NCBI GenBank assembly: GCA_016946835.1
Contig: JACVTC010000049.1
Coordinates: forward strand, 781,501 to 845,500
DNA length: 64,000 nucleotides
Source: Neocallimastix lanati (nom. inval.)
Lineage: Eukaryota; Neocallimastigomycota; Neocallimastigomycetes; Neocallimastigales; Neocallimastigaceae
Direction: 5' to 3'
The position numbers and the translations under genes are program-made. Under the pieces are notes generated by a model, which did not search any database, was not told the DNA's origin, and worked only from the letters and a program-made list of their open reading frames with translations. Shown here piece by piece: positions 22,485-33,958 of this stretch (within the stretch, counting starts at the first letter, position 1; each line of letters opens with the position of its first letter).

Positions 22485-23094
22485 TGATGCATGTTCAGTA
22501 AAAATAATAGAAAATAATAGAAAAATTATTTAGAAAAATTATTAATATAAATATTTATTAAAAATTAATTTTATATAATGAATCTTAAAATATATTATTA
22601 ATATATTATTAAAGATAATTTATTATTATTAATTATTAAAATATTAAATTAAATAATAATATTAAAAATATTAAAAGAATTGTTGATAATATAGTAAAAT
22701 TAGTTATATTAATTATAACGGAGATTGAATGTTTAATTAAATTGATGTTAATATTAAAATAATTTTTAAATAATGTTAAACAAGATGAATTAATAGTTAT
22801 AAGTAAAAAGTTATGAATATTTATATTTATTAATTTTAGTGTTTCGATAAATAAAATTTATAAAATTAGTAAAAATATAATTATGAAAATAATTTATAAA
22901 TAAATATTTTCTTTTTTTTTAAGGAATAATAATAAAACATGTATTTTTTTTATGATAAAATATAATAAATAAAATAATAAAAGATAAATAAATAAAAAGT
23001 AAATATAATTATTGTAATATAATATTCTTGGAGTAATTCCCTTTTGCACAAACGCCCAACTAACATATACGGTATTTAATAAAATATTGTATCA
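22485..23094 (+). repeat. E1 5' LTR
   Basis: Starts TGATGCATGTTCAGTAAAA and ends AAAATATTGTATCA. Compared with the 3' LTR it differs by a handful of substitutions and short indels (for example TTCAGT vs TCCAGT, ATTGTATCA vs ATCGTATCA). Confidence 0.9.
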
Positions 23095-23098
23095 AAAA

Positions 23099-23116
23099 TG
23101 GTGGAGAATCCGGGCG
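23099..23116 (+). other. E1 primer-binding site
   Basis: TGGTGGAGAATCCGGGCG begins 4 nt after the LTR. It is complementary to a tRNA 3' end of the form ...GGATTCTCCACCA. The tRNA species is not identified. Confidence 0.65.
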
Positions 23117-23244
23117 TGCAAACCAAGAATATTATGAAATTTATATTTATATTGATATTTACTTTTTAAAAAATAAAGACAATTAAATAATTAATATTAA
23201 ATTAAAATTAAATAATTAATTTTTTTATAATAGTAATATATAAA

Positions 23245-23290
<46 letters not shown>

Positions 23291-23961
23291 GCCTAAAATT
23301 ATTATGATTACTATTAAATAATAATTAAAGGTAACTGGGAGTTCGAACCAGAATAAAAACGAATAAGTCTTTAATTATTATTATTAGTATAGTTAATTTT
23401 TTTTTATTATCATCTTTATTAGTAATTAAAGACAACTGGGAATTCGGACCAGTATAAAAACGAATAAACCTTTAATTAAGAAATGATATTATAATAAAAA
23501 GTAGTAATAGTTTAGTATAAAAATTAATATTAAATAATATTTTATTAATAGTATATGTGATAATATTTAGAAAAAAAAAATAATAGATAATGTTTTAATA
23601 ATAATAATAAATAATATTTTAGTAATGGTGAATTAAGTAATAATTAATAATAATAAATGATATTTTAGTAATAGTGAATTAAGTAATAATTAATAATAAT
23701 AAATAATATTTTAGTAATAGTGAATTAAGTAATAATTAATAATAATAAATAATATTTTAGTAATAGTAATATTTTAGTAATAGTGTATAAAATAAGAATT
23801 AATAATAATAATAATAATAATTAAATGATATTTTAGTAATAGTGAATTAAGTAATAATTAATAATAATAAATAATATTTTAGTAATAGTGAATTAATAAT
23901 TAATAATAATAAATAATATTTTAATAATAGTAATATTTTAGTAATAGTATATAAAATAAGA

Positions 23962-23992
<31 letters not shown>

Positions 23993-24094
23993 GTAATAAT
24001 AATAACAATAATAATAACAATAATAAAAATAACATTATTATACTCGTAAAAGTATATAAGAATATAATTTCAAATTAAAATAATAATTAGATAA
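23117..24094 (+). other. E1 5' leader with T-arm-like hairpins and a minisatellite
   Basis: It contains a 37-nt poly(A) tract and two diverged copies of a segment with CTGGGAGTTCGAACCAG (about 23336) and CTGGGAATTCGGACCAG (about 23435). Each can fold as a T-arm-like hairpin. From about 23590 to 24000 there are about eight units of AATATTTTAGTAATAGTGAA followed by (TAA)n. No protein is encoded. Confidence 0.7.
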
Positions 24095-25399
24095 ATGGCG
24101 GACGCTTCGAAAATTAGAAGAGACTTACCATACTTAGCAAATTATGGTAAGGACATAGATTCTTGGATAGAAGATTTCAAAAATGTTATGGAAATTTACA
24201 ACATCGAGGAACCAAACAGAATTTTTATTTGGGTAAAGAACGCAGTAGAGGCTGACATAAAAAACCTTTTAAAATCTTTATGTACTACAAGAAATAATGT
24301 TAAAAGGTTTCCCTCATATAAAGAAATCCAGAGAGCCATTGAAGATTATTTAGAAATTACTCAAAATGATAAGTGTTCAATTTTAAAGGCCTTAAAAATA
24401 AAAAGAAATGAAACAATTAAAGGATTTAATTATAATTATTTAACTCTTTATCATCGACTTGACTTGGAATATAAAAAATTAATATGTGTCGATGATTATT
24501 TAAATGCTATACATGATAGGGTATATGTACATTCTCAAGTAATTTTGGCCAACTGTAAAACATTAACAGAAGCGTTCGAAGTAGCAGAACGTGCAGAAAA
24601 AGCTGAAGTACGAACTATAACAAACAAAAATTCTCAGAATGTTATGGTATATCAAAACAACATAAATAAAAATAATAACAATTTATTAAATCATCCAATT
24701 TATAGGAGCTTAAGAGAACATGGAAATAATTTAGATAATTCATATCAAGCGTCATCATATGTTATGGGTTATATAAATGAAAACTCCACCAATAATAGAA
24801 TGTTTACACCAGGTAGATATAGTAACAATAAAAATAAAAGTTTTAATAATAATAATAATTATTATCACGGAGTAGAACAAATTCAACAAAATAATACTTA
24901 TGATACAAGAAGATTCTATAATAACTACGAACCAAAAGCTAGAAAATCAGTTATGTGTTACTCATGTAAACAAGTAGGACATAAAGCTTATGAATGTCCT
25001 AATAATAAAAATAATGGTAGTAATAGAAATAATAATCTTTATAATATGAATAATAATGATATGGGTAATAATTATAATAATAATTTTGATTATAATAATA
25101 ATAGTAATAAATATAACAATTATTATAATAATAGTAATAAAAATGGCTACAATAATTCTTTTAATGGTAGTAATTATTACTTTAATAAAAATAATAAATT
25201 TACTGGAAATAATATTGCTAATAGAAATAATCATAATTTTAATGAGAATAATATTCCCACTGGAAATAATAATTTTAATAGAAATTCTAATGGAATAAAT
25301 CAGGATATTAATACTACTAGTTCAAATATTAATAGTAATTTCAAAGCTAATGTAAATAATAATAATAATAATGGAGATAGCTTTAATAATTTAAACTAA
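24095..25399 (+). CDS. gag: E1 Gag
   Basis: This 434-residue structural protein of the virus-like particle has an N-terminal helical capsid-like part (about residues 20-175, with DSWIEDFKNVMEIYNIEEP). A single CCHC zinc knuckle, CYSCKQVGHKAYEC, follows at about residues 288-301 and is the RNA-binding nucleocapsid motif. The last 130 residues are mainly Asn with Tyr, Phe and Gly. The stop codon overlaps the end of a -1 slippery heptamer, so a fraction of ribosomes should continue into pol. The start ATG follows the AT leader and opens a frame rich in ordinary amino acids. Confidence 0.88.
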   Translation: MADASKIRRDLPYLANYGKDIDSWIEDFKNVMEIYNIEEPNRIFIWVKNAVEADIKNLLKSLCTTRNNVKRFPSYKEIQRAIEDYLEITQNDKCSILKALKIKRNETIKGFNYNYLTLYHRLDLEYKKLICVDDYLNAIHDRVYVHSQVILANCKTLTEAFEVAERAEKAEVRTITNKNSQNVMVYQNNINKNNNNLLNHPIYRSLREHGNNLDNSYQASSYVMGYINENSTNNRMFTPGRYSNNKNKSFNNNNNYYHGVEQIQQNNTYDTRRFYNNYEPKARKSVMCYSCKQVGHKAYECPNNKNNGSNRNNNLYNMNNNDMGNNYNNNFDYNNNSNKYNNYYNNSNKNGYNNSFNGSNYYFNKNNKFTGNNIANRNNHNFNENNIPTGNNNFNRNSNGINQDINTTSSNINSNFKANVNNNNNNGDSFNNLN

Positions 25400-25424
25400 A
25401 TAATGGGAGAAGGACAACTCCCGT
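25390..25424 (+). promoter_or_regulatory. -1 frameshift signal, E1 gag-pol
   Basis: The heptamer T TTA AAC (25390-25396, in the gag frame) is immediately followed by the gag stop TAA. After an 8-nt spacer, GGGAG (25405-25409) pairs with CTCCC (25418-25422), extendable by U-G and A-U. The -1 frame is open from here into the pol ORF. Confidence 0.85.
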
Positions 25425-25518
25425 TAACCAAACCAAACTTCAAACTTATAATAAAAATAATAGTATTAATGAAGAATATGTAAATTTAACATACTCTCCC
25501 AAGTTAAATAATAATACT

Positions 25519-25561
25519 ATGAAAATAAAAAATAATTATAATAATACTAATGATAATAATT

Positions 25562-25592
<31 letters not shown>

Positions 25593-28500
25593 ACATAATA
25601 ATAATAATAATAATAATTCATATAATGCTAGTGCAACTTCAAATAATGATGTAATAAATAATGGATATCCTTATAATGATAATTCACATAATTATGATAT
25701 AAACAATAATTATTTAAATGAGAATAATAAAATAAATTATACAAACAGTTTATTTGATGATAATCATACAAGTATTGATAATATTTATTCCAATAATAAT
25801 AATAATAATAACTTAAATAATATAGAATATCTTAGTAAGAATACTAGTAACGGTTATAAATTAAATAATAGTAATCATAACAACATCTATGAAAATGACA
25901 CTATTAATAAACAAGTTAACAATGATGTTAATATAAATAATACTTATAAAAATAATAATGATGATCAAAGTAACAATGAAATTGATTTAAATAGAATTTC
26001 TATAAATGATAATGAAAAGAAAATTAATAATGAACCTAATTCAAATAATATTTATAATAATTTTGATAATTACCATAATGAGGAAATTATCGCTGTTGCC
26101 CAAAAGAAAGGTAAAAATAATTCAATAAAAATCTCCCCATATACCAAAGAAATAAAGAAAAAGCTTATAGATAATCCAGTTCCAATTATTACAAATGCTA
26201 TGAAGAAAAATACTATTATGAAAAGAAAATTAAACGTTAATAAATTAGCAACTACAGGAACACCTGATATGATAATAGATGAGGGAGGAACGAATGTCAA
26301 ACTATCAACAGAAAAAGAAGAAGGTAAAGAATTTAAAGAAAATAAAGATCATAAAAATGTTACTTTCAATGAATCTATTGAAATTTTTGAGGATTCACAA
26401 CCACCAACTAATCAAACAATAACTAATAATAACACAAATAAATTAGAATATTTGGATCTTTCTTATATCAATCAACCAAATATTAGAAATGTAAAAAAAG
26501 CGAATAAATTGAATAAAATAAATGAAATACTGAGCAGTAACAAAGATGATATACCCATCAATGTTAAAAGTTATTCCAAGCCAGAGAAACACATAAAAAT
26601 GATGGAAGATTTTAATGAATTTAAAATTAAGGACTTTATCAAGGAAGTAGCATTAACCGAAGTCATAACGAAGTTAGTATATTTGTTAGACCTGTTTCCA
26701 AAGTTCAGGTCAGAATTTACAAAAGCATTAAAATTAACCGAAGGAAAAGAGAAAATAAAGAAAAATTTGAATACATCTTTAATAAATGTAATGACAATTA
26801 TAAGCCAACATAAAGTGATTAAAGTTAAAGGCACTGTGGATAAGAAACCAGCTGAAATTTTCTTGGACTCGTGTGCTAGCGTTAATTTGATTACCACTAC
26901 GGCTTTAAAAAAATTTAAAATTAATAAAAATCCTATTGGGAGAATATCCGAAAAAATTTTTCAGGTATATTCCAACAATTCAACTTGTTCAGATATTTAT
27001 GAACTAAAAATATCTATTGGAAATTACACTTTTATCGATTACTTTAGGAAAATTGATAAGGATGATATCTTTGATATATTAATAGGTATTGACACACTTA
27101 AACGAAATAGATTTGATATAAATTTAGTTAATGATACCTTATATCATATTGATGAAAATAATAATCCTATAGAATTAGCTTCTTTATTTTATGATGTTAG
27201 CTTGAGTCCTTCTGAAAGTACAAATAGAATTAATGACGAAGAAAATAATATGAATAAGGAGAATAATATAAATAATAATTCTTCTGAAGAGAATGATGAG
27301 GATTCTGAAACTAGTTGGAGTGACAATGATAATAATAATGATAATAATAATATACTTTTTACATATGCTAAATCAGAGTTGCCTAATATTAACATAAATA
27401 ATTTTAATGTAAAATTACCTTTCTTTAATAGTGTCGACATCGATAAAGAAAATAATATCAAAATAAAAACGAATAATAATAAGAATGATGATAAAATTGA
27501 CAATTATAAAATAAATGATCATAAAATTAATTCTAAAGTTACAAACAATATAAATCCCATACTACATTCTAAACTTCCATCAAAAATCGATTCTGATCAA
27601 AACGGCAATAACAAATTAAATAGTAATTATAAATTAGTAGATAGAAATATTGAAAGGAAAGAATATAAGAATAAAACGGTTGATATTACAACACAATTGA
27701 TTCCATCTCTTTTATTAATAACTAATGAAGTACTACATAATGAAAACGAGGTTTGCACAGACGACACAATATCTAAACTGGAAATGATTCACTCTATTGT
27801 AAAAAAATTACCAGAAAATTTGAAAGCTGATGTAGAAAAATTATTTTTAAATTATATTAGTGTTCTTGCACTGAAAACTGACGATTTGGGTTCGTCAAAG
27901 CTATATCCTCATAGAATTAATTTAATACCAGGAACAACACCTATTAAACAGAGGGCCTACCGTATTTCAAAAGTGCAAGCTGATGCACTTAAAAAGGAAT
28001 TAATTAAACTTATAAATAATAACTTAATTGTCCCTTCTAGTTCTCCTTGGTCTTCTCCTGTAGTACTGGTACCGAAAAAGAATGGTCAAGTGAGAATGTG
28101 TGTTGACTACAGGAAGATTAATAATTGTACATTAAAGGACGCTTATGCACTTCTTTTAATAGATGATATACTTTACTATGTTAGCGGTGATATTTCTATT
28201 TTGTCTACTATTGATCTCTTCTCAGGGTACCATCAGATTCCTATGCATTCTGATGATAAAGATATCACTTGCTTTACGACCATTTACGGAAACTTTAATT
28301 TTGAAGTTATGCCTTTTGGACTATGCAACGCTCCCGCTACTTTTCAAAGGGAGATGAACAGAATATTTTTTGATTTAATCGGAGTATGTGTTTTTATTTA
28401 CATAGATGACTTAGTTATTTATTCTCCTTCATTAGATCAACACATCAAAGACCTAGAAAAAGTATTCCTCATTCTTGCTAATAATGGATTAAAAGTGAAT

Positions 28501-30871
28501 TTTGAAAAATGTGATTTCTTTAAAGAAGAAGTTGAGCTCCTTGGTCATACTCTTTCTACTAAGGGTATAAAACCTATGAATTCTAAAATAAAAGTTATTG
28601 CTAATTGGTTACCTCCTTCTAATTTAAAACAGTTACGTTCTTTCTTAGGGGCAATTGGATATTACCGGAAATTCATTAGCCATTTTGCCCAAATTGCTAA
28701 ACCTTTATATGATTTAACAAAAAAGAATGTTCCTTTTATTTGGTCTACCGAATCTAATAATGCATTTGAATTTTTAAAAATTCGTCTTATTAATGCACCT
28801 ATATTGTCACCTCCAAATTTTGATAAACCATTTATTGTTCGTTCAGATGCATCTAAATCAGGAATTGGCGGGGTACTACTTCAGTTAGACGATGACAACA
28901 TTGAGAAGCCATTATATTATGAAAGTAGGACACTTTCCAATTCTGAAATCAATTATAGCATTACAGAACTTGAGGGGCTTGCCGCATTTTACTGTGTCAT
29001 GAAATTTAAACCTTTTCTCACTGGTAATAGTTTTGAGACAATTCTTTATACCGATCATAAGCCTTTAGTTTACATATTTAAAAATAAAGAACCTTCTTCA
29101 GCAAGGCATGTCAAATGGATAACTGAGTTCAGTATTTTAAAAATTAAAGTGTTATATGAAGAGGGGAGGAGGAATGTAGTTGCTGATGCACTATCTAGAT
29201 TACATTCTAACAATGAAAAATATATAATCAAAAATATAAAAAATGATGATAAACATATAAAAAATAAAAATAAAAGAAATAATATAAAAAATTATAATAA
29301 AGATGTATTCAACCAAGTTATAAATAATGAAATTCAAAATTGTGAAATTAAAAATAATGAAGAAATTAGAAATAAGAAAAATACTAAAATTAATAAAATA
29401 AAAGAGTTAGTGGATGAAATTAAGATCAATAGTAATAATGAAAATTACAAAATGGAATATGAGGAAATTAAAAATAATGTAAATAACATTAATAAGTTTA
29501 ATAAGTTTAATAATAAATTACATAATAATAATAGTGAAAATAATGGAGTGGAAAATAAATTGAATGTGAATTATATGGTATTTCAAACTGAAGAAAATAA
29601 TAAACATAGTTTTAATAATAATGATAATAATAATAATAATATTAATCATGTTAATACTAATAATAATGATATTGATGATAGTACTGAAATACTAAATGAT
29701 TTCTATAAAAAAATAATAAACCAGAAATTTGTATTAATTGATGGAGTTCAGTATTATAAAGATAATAATGAATTAAGAAAAGTAATATTTAATGATAATG
29801 AAAAATGGGAACTTATTAGTAAAGCTCATTGTTTAGGACATGAAGGTAACTTTAAAACCTACCATCGTTTGAAAAGGAACTATTATTGGATAGGAATGAA
29901 TAAGGATATCAGATTATTTATTAAATCTTGTCATGTATGTCAATTATGTAAACCACAACCACCGAATGTATTTACAGAAGATTTAGCTACACCCCCAGGT
30001 CTACCTTTTACTCGGGTAGGATTGGATTTAGTTGGACCCTTATACGAATCTTTCAGAGGTAATAAATATATAATAGTACTTGTAGATTATTTAACAAAAT
30101 GGGTGGAAGCTGAAGCATTAGCCAAAACAGAATCAGAAGATGTCATTAGATTTTTAAATAATATATTTTCAAGACACGGGATTCCAGAGATATTAATTAC
30201 TGATAATGGCCCGCAATTCATATCTGATAAAACAAAAGCTTTCCTAGATTTAAATGATGTCTATGTACATTATATTAGTACTTATCATCCTGCTTCTAAC
30301 GGAGAAGTTGAAAACAGGAATAGAGAAATAGTCAAATATATTAGAATTCTTAAAAGCCAATTTAAAGAATTAAGTAAACAAAATCAAGAATGGGATGATA
30401 TTTTACCTAGTGCACTTTGGGCTTTAAGAACAACAAAAAATGAAGTTACTAAATTTAGTAGTTTCGAATTACTCTATGGTAGGAAAGACTTACAACCATT
30501 TGAATTAGCAATTAATATTGACAAAAGATTTCCTGAAGAATCAGAAGAAGAATATTTTGTTCGAAAATTTATTAATCACCATAATTGGATTTCTGAAGCA
30601 ATCAAAAATATTGAAACTGCAAATGAATTATGGAAAGATAGGAGAAGACAGATTATAAGATTAAGAAGTGAATTCAAACCAGGAGACCTAGTTTTAGTTA
30701 GAAATTTCAATCGAAGGAAACTAGACCCTTATTATATCGGACCATTAAAAATAGTTAAACAGCAATTTAATACTGTCACAGTATGTGATCCTTATACGAA
30801 CGAAATTGCAGAGAGAAACATTCATCTAAAAAATGTAATTCCATATATTAGTAATTTCCTAAATTATAATC

Positions 30872-30876
<5 letters not shown>
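25519..30876 (+). CDS. pol: E1 Pol polyprotein (protease, RT, RNase H, integrase)
   Basis: From the first ATG the frame encodes 1785 residues. The -1 frame is open back to the gag stop (25397), so translation probably enters by frameshift. Residues 1 to about 420 are largely Asn-rich. The retropepsin motif is LDSCASVNLI (Asp about 450), with Cys in place of the usual Gly. RT carries YIDD at about 960. RNase H follows (RSDASKSGIGG, TELEG, YTDHKPL). An unusually long Asn/Lys-rich linker of about 190 residues separates RNase H from integrase. Integrase has HHCC zinc ligands (about 1436-1475), Asp about 1501, Asp about 1561 and Glu about 1597 (SNGEVENRN), and a GPY-like YYIGPLKIV. All catalytic residues besides the protease Gly are present. 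No chromodomain is visible. Confidence 0.92.
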
Positions 30877-30928
<52 letters not shown>

Positions 30929-31101
30929 ATGATATATATATAAAAAAAAAAAAAAAAAAAATTTTGATATATATAAAAAATATAAAAAAAAAAAATATAA
31001 AAAAAATATTATAAAATATATAATAGTATTATTAGTTTAATAAATATTTTAATATGCTTATAGACTTCAAGGGACGAAGTCTAAGCTAAGTGGGGGCATC
31101 T
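30877..31101 (+). other. E1 3' untranslated region and polypurine tract
   Basis: A poly(A) run of about 50 nt starts at the pol stop, followed by AT-rich sequence. AAGTGGGGGCATCT directly precedes the 3' LTR and is the likely plus-strand primer. E2 has the same GGGGGCATCTT before its 3' LTR. Confidence 0.75.
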
Positions 31102-31718
31102 TGATGCATGTCCAGTAAAAATAATAGAAAATAATAGAAAAATTATTTAGAAAAATTATTAATATAAATATTTATTAAAAATTAATTTTATATAATGAAT
31201 CTTAAAATATATTATTAATATATTATTAAAGATAATTTATTATTATTAATTATTAAAATATTAAATTAAATAATAATATTAAAAATATTAAAAGAATTGT
31301 TGATAATATAGTAAAATTAGTTATATTAATTATAACGGAGATTGAATGTTTAATTAAATTGATGTTAATATTAAAATAATTTTTAAATAATGTTAAACAA
31401 GATGAATTAATAGTTATAAGTAAAAAAGTTATGAATATTTATATTTATTAATTAATTTTAGTGTTTCGATAAATAAAATTTATAAAATTAGTAAAAAATA
31501 TAATTATGAAAATAATTTATAAATAAATATTTTCTTTTTTTTTAAGGAATAATAATAAAACATGTATTTTTTTTTATGATAAAATATAATAAATAAAATA
31601 ATAAAAGATAAATAACTAAAAAGTAAATATAATTATTGTAATATAATATTCTTGGAGTAATTCCCTTTTGCACAAACGCCCAACTAACATATACGGTATT
31701 TAATAAAATATCGTATCA
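31102..31718 (+). repeat. E1 3' LTR
   Basis: Starts TGATGCATGTCCAGTAAAA and ends ATATCGTATCA, followed by the TCAA target duplication. It then abuts two bases of spacer copy 2 and the E2 5' LTR. Confidence 0.9.
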
Positions 31719-31724
31719 TCAAAA

Positions 31725-32514
31725 ATACAGAATGAACAAATAATACTAATTGTGCTAGAATAATATAAATTATTCTAACCTTATAGATTATTCTATTCTA
31801 TATAATTGGAACTTTCCAATATTCTTCAAATATTACTAAATAGAAATCTTAAGTTAATAAATCACTAATTAACTTATAATTCCTTTTTGAATTATCGATC
31901 CGATTCCATTATAATGTATTAAAAATCTTTAGCCAAGAATAATATTGTCCTTGCCCACTTAATATATTAATATTATATTTCTTTTGTATTATGTTATATT
32001 GAAAATAATCAAATCTATTTAATTAGTTATTAAAATTTTCGTTATCAATTTAAATTTATTTTTAATTACTAAATTTAACTAAACCACAATAAAATATTCT
32101 GTATAATCTCTTTATTTTTATTTTATATATATTAGTATTAAACTATTATTAAATAATTAATAATTCAATAATATATAACTACTATTTATAACAATAATAT
32201 TATTAACTAAAATAATAATTCAATTTCAATTTAAATGTTTTATTTATAAAAATAATTAGTAATTAGTTTATTAAAAAAATAGTTAGGCTTTACAAATTTT
32301 AATTTGATAAAAAAATATAAATACATGTAATTTTTAGTGAAATAAAATATAATGAATAACTTTCTTTTTATTAAATAAATAATTATATTATTATTTTTCT
32401 TTTATAAATTTAAATAAATAAATATTAATTTTAAAACAAATTATTTTTTTTATTGTAATTTTATTATTTGTGTTAATTATTATTATATTCCTAAAATTAT
32501 ATGAACCATACCAT
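31725..32514 (+). repeat. E2 5' LTR
   Basis: The shared borders with the 3' LTR are ATACAGAATGAAC and GAACCATACCAT, so the termini do not follow TG...CA. A TATAAATA lies near 32317. Length equals the 3' copy. Confidence 0.85.
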
Positions 32515-32521
32515 GAAAAAT

Positions 32522-32539
32522 TGGTGGAGATATCGGGGA
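32522..32539 (+). other. E2 primer-binding site
   Basis: TGGTGGAGATATCGGGGA begins 7 nt after the LTR and would pair with a tRNA 3' end ...CGATATCTCCACCA. Similar sites occur in the relics at 4475 and about 5178. Confidence 0.65.
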
Positions 32540-32700
32540 ATATAATAATAAATTAATACATTGGGGATAAAATTATAATATTAATAAATAATTTTTCTAA
32601 TAAAACAAATATTTTTTTAAAAAAGAAAACAATTTTTATATTTTTAACTAATTATTATTAATTGTTAAAAATATTAATTAATATTAAATTAAACTAATAT

Positions 32701-32866
32701 TCGTGCATAGATTTCCGGGTTAAGTTTATCCTACATAGTAATTGGGCTAGTAGGCTCTGGACTGCTATTTTTTATATTGAAAATAGTAACCGTGGCACAC
32801 GCGTGGCATGACACCTTTCAAGAGGTAAGCTGCACGTCAGACAGTGTGTACTATCAGATTGCACGA
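32701..32866 (+). other. Candidate structured RNA in the E2 leader
   Basis: A GC-richer island in an AT desert is closed by TCGTGCA (32701-32707) and TGCACGA (32860-32866). Inside are CTATTTT/AAAATAG (32765/32780) and ACCT/AGGT (32813/32823) hairpins and GTGGCACACGCGTGGCATG. It lies between primer site and gag, where packaging or dimerisation signals are expected. Function is inferred only. Confidence 0.45.
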
Positions 32867-33020
32867 TTATTATAATTTAATAAGTGATTAATAATAATAA
32901 ATAATTAATAATTTTATTAGTTAAAAGATTTATTTTTTTTTTAATTTTTTATTTTTACTTTTTATAACAATCTATACATTACGAGGTTTAGCATTCTATA
33001 GATACAATAAATTTTATTTT

Positions 33021-33938
33021 ATGAGAACATCCAGTACTTCCAGTACTCCAACAGAGAGTACTCCAGAAAGTAAGCTTAGCTTCAGAGAATTAAAGAAAGA
33101 ATTAAAAGATTTTGAAAAGCTTACTAAACAAAACCTTGACATCAACTCCTGGGCAAATGAGTTAAAGGCATGGATAAAATACCAACATATCAAGGATCCT
33201 GAAACTATTTTTACTGCTTGTATATTAACGGCTTCTGGAGAACCAAGAGAAATTATCCAAGAACTAGAAGATGGAAATGACCTTACTGAAGATGAAGATT
33301 CTGATTTCGATAGCGATAGTGAAGGAGAAGATGATGAAGAAAGTGAATCTACTACCACCTACCCAAGCCTTGATGAAATCATAAATCATCTGAAGACTTT
33401 CTATGGACTTAAAGAAGATCAAACCAACTTGTTACGAGAATTGCGTTCCATGAAAATAAAGAAGAACGAGAAAGTTAAAGATTTTAATGTCCGTTATAGA
33501 TCTTTGTACCATAAATTGGATAAAAAGAGAAGAAGAAAAATTAGTGTTTTAGATTATGCAGATTCCTTAACCAATAATCCTGACGTATGGAGAAAGGTTA
33601 TGCTTAAAGACCATATTTCTATTACCAAAGCATTCGCTATAGCTGAAAAAGTTGATCGTTTATCTATTAAAAATAGTACTGAATATTATGATAAGACTCG
33701 TTACAATCTCCTTAACTCTAAAAGTAATTTTAATAAGAACATTTCAAATGATTTTAACAAACCAAAAACCCACAAAAATGTATCTATAGAAAATCTCACT
33801 AACAAGATGAAAGAAATGAAAATTAGTACTTGCTGGTTTTGTAGCAATGAAGGACATACCAAACGAAACTGTCCTAAATTAAATTCTATATTGGAAAATA
33901 ACCGCAAAAAGTTTTATGAAAATCATTTAAACCACTAA
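33021..33938 (+). CDS. gag: E2 Gag
   Basis: This 305-residue Gag has a Ser/Thr/Pro-rich start, a helical capsid-like region, and an acidic stretch at about residues 90-115 (DLTEDEDSDFDSDSEGEDD). A single CCHC knuckle, CWFCSNEGHTKRNC, follows at about residues 271-284. Unlike E1 it lacks a long Asn tail. The alignment-like match EIIQELEDGN...LYHKLDKKRRRK to the E1 Gag layout suggests the same clade. The stop lies two codons after a U UUA AAC slippery site. Confidence 0.88.
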   Translation: MRTSSTSSTPTESTPESKLSFRELKKELKDFEKLTKQNLDINSWANELKAWIKYQHIKDPETIFTACILTASGEPREIIQELEDGNDLTEDEDSDFDSDSEGEDDEESESTTTYPSLDEIINHLKTFYGLKEDQTNLLRELRSMKIKKNEKVKDFNVRYRSLYHKLDKKRRRKISVLDYADSLTNNPDVWRKVMLKDHISITKAFAIAEKVDRLSIKNSTEYYDKTRYNLLNSKSNFNKNISNDFNKPKTHKNVSIENLTNKMKEMKISTCWFCSNEGHTKRNCPKLNSILENNRKKFYENHLNH

Positions 33939-33958
33939 AAGGGAGTAGAAGCACTCCC
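33926..33958 (+). promoter_or_regulatory. -1 frameshift signal, E2 gag-pol
   Basis: T TTA AAC (33926-33932) is in the gag frame, with an 8-nt spacer CACTAAAA that includes the gag stop. A perfect 6-bp hairpin follows: GGGAGT (33941-33946), loop AGAAGC, ACTCCC (33953-33958). The -1 frame is open onward into pol. Confidence 0.88.

Larger units (their letters stand above)
22485..31718 (+). mobile_element. E1: apparently intact Ty3/gypsy retrotransposon, tRNA-Met-associated
   Basis: It has two LTRs (610 and 617 bp) with TG...CA ends and few differences, and a perfect TCAA duplication (22481-22484, 31719-31722). It has a tRNA-type primer site, a gag ORF, a -1 frameshift signal, an uninterrupted pol ORF with protease, RT, RNase H and integrase in Ty3/gypsy order, and a purine-rich tract before the 3' LTR. 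It lies 15 bp upstream of a tRNA-Met gene, as Ty3 and dictyostelid DGLT-A do near their tRNA targets. All parts look functional, so it may be a recent, competent copy. Confidence 0.9.

Noticed and set aside
23095-23116. Self-priming in E1 (and E2)
   Set aside because: The post-LTR bases of E1 and E2 start with TGG-type tRNA sites, and I found no complement near the LTR TATA regions, unlike E3, E4 and E5.
24962-25298. Ile-rich frames on both strands within E1 gag
   Set aside because: They are shadows of the AAT-repeat coding for Asn in Gag.
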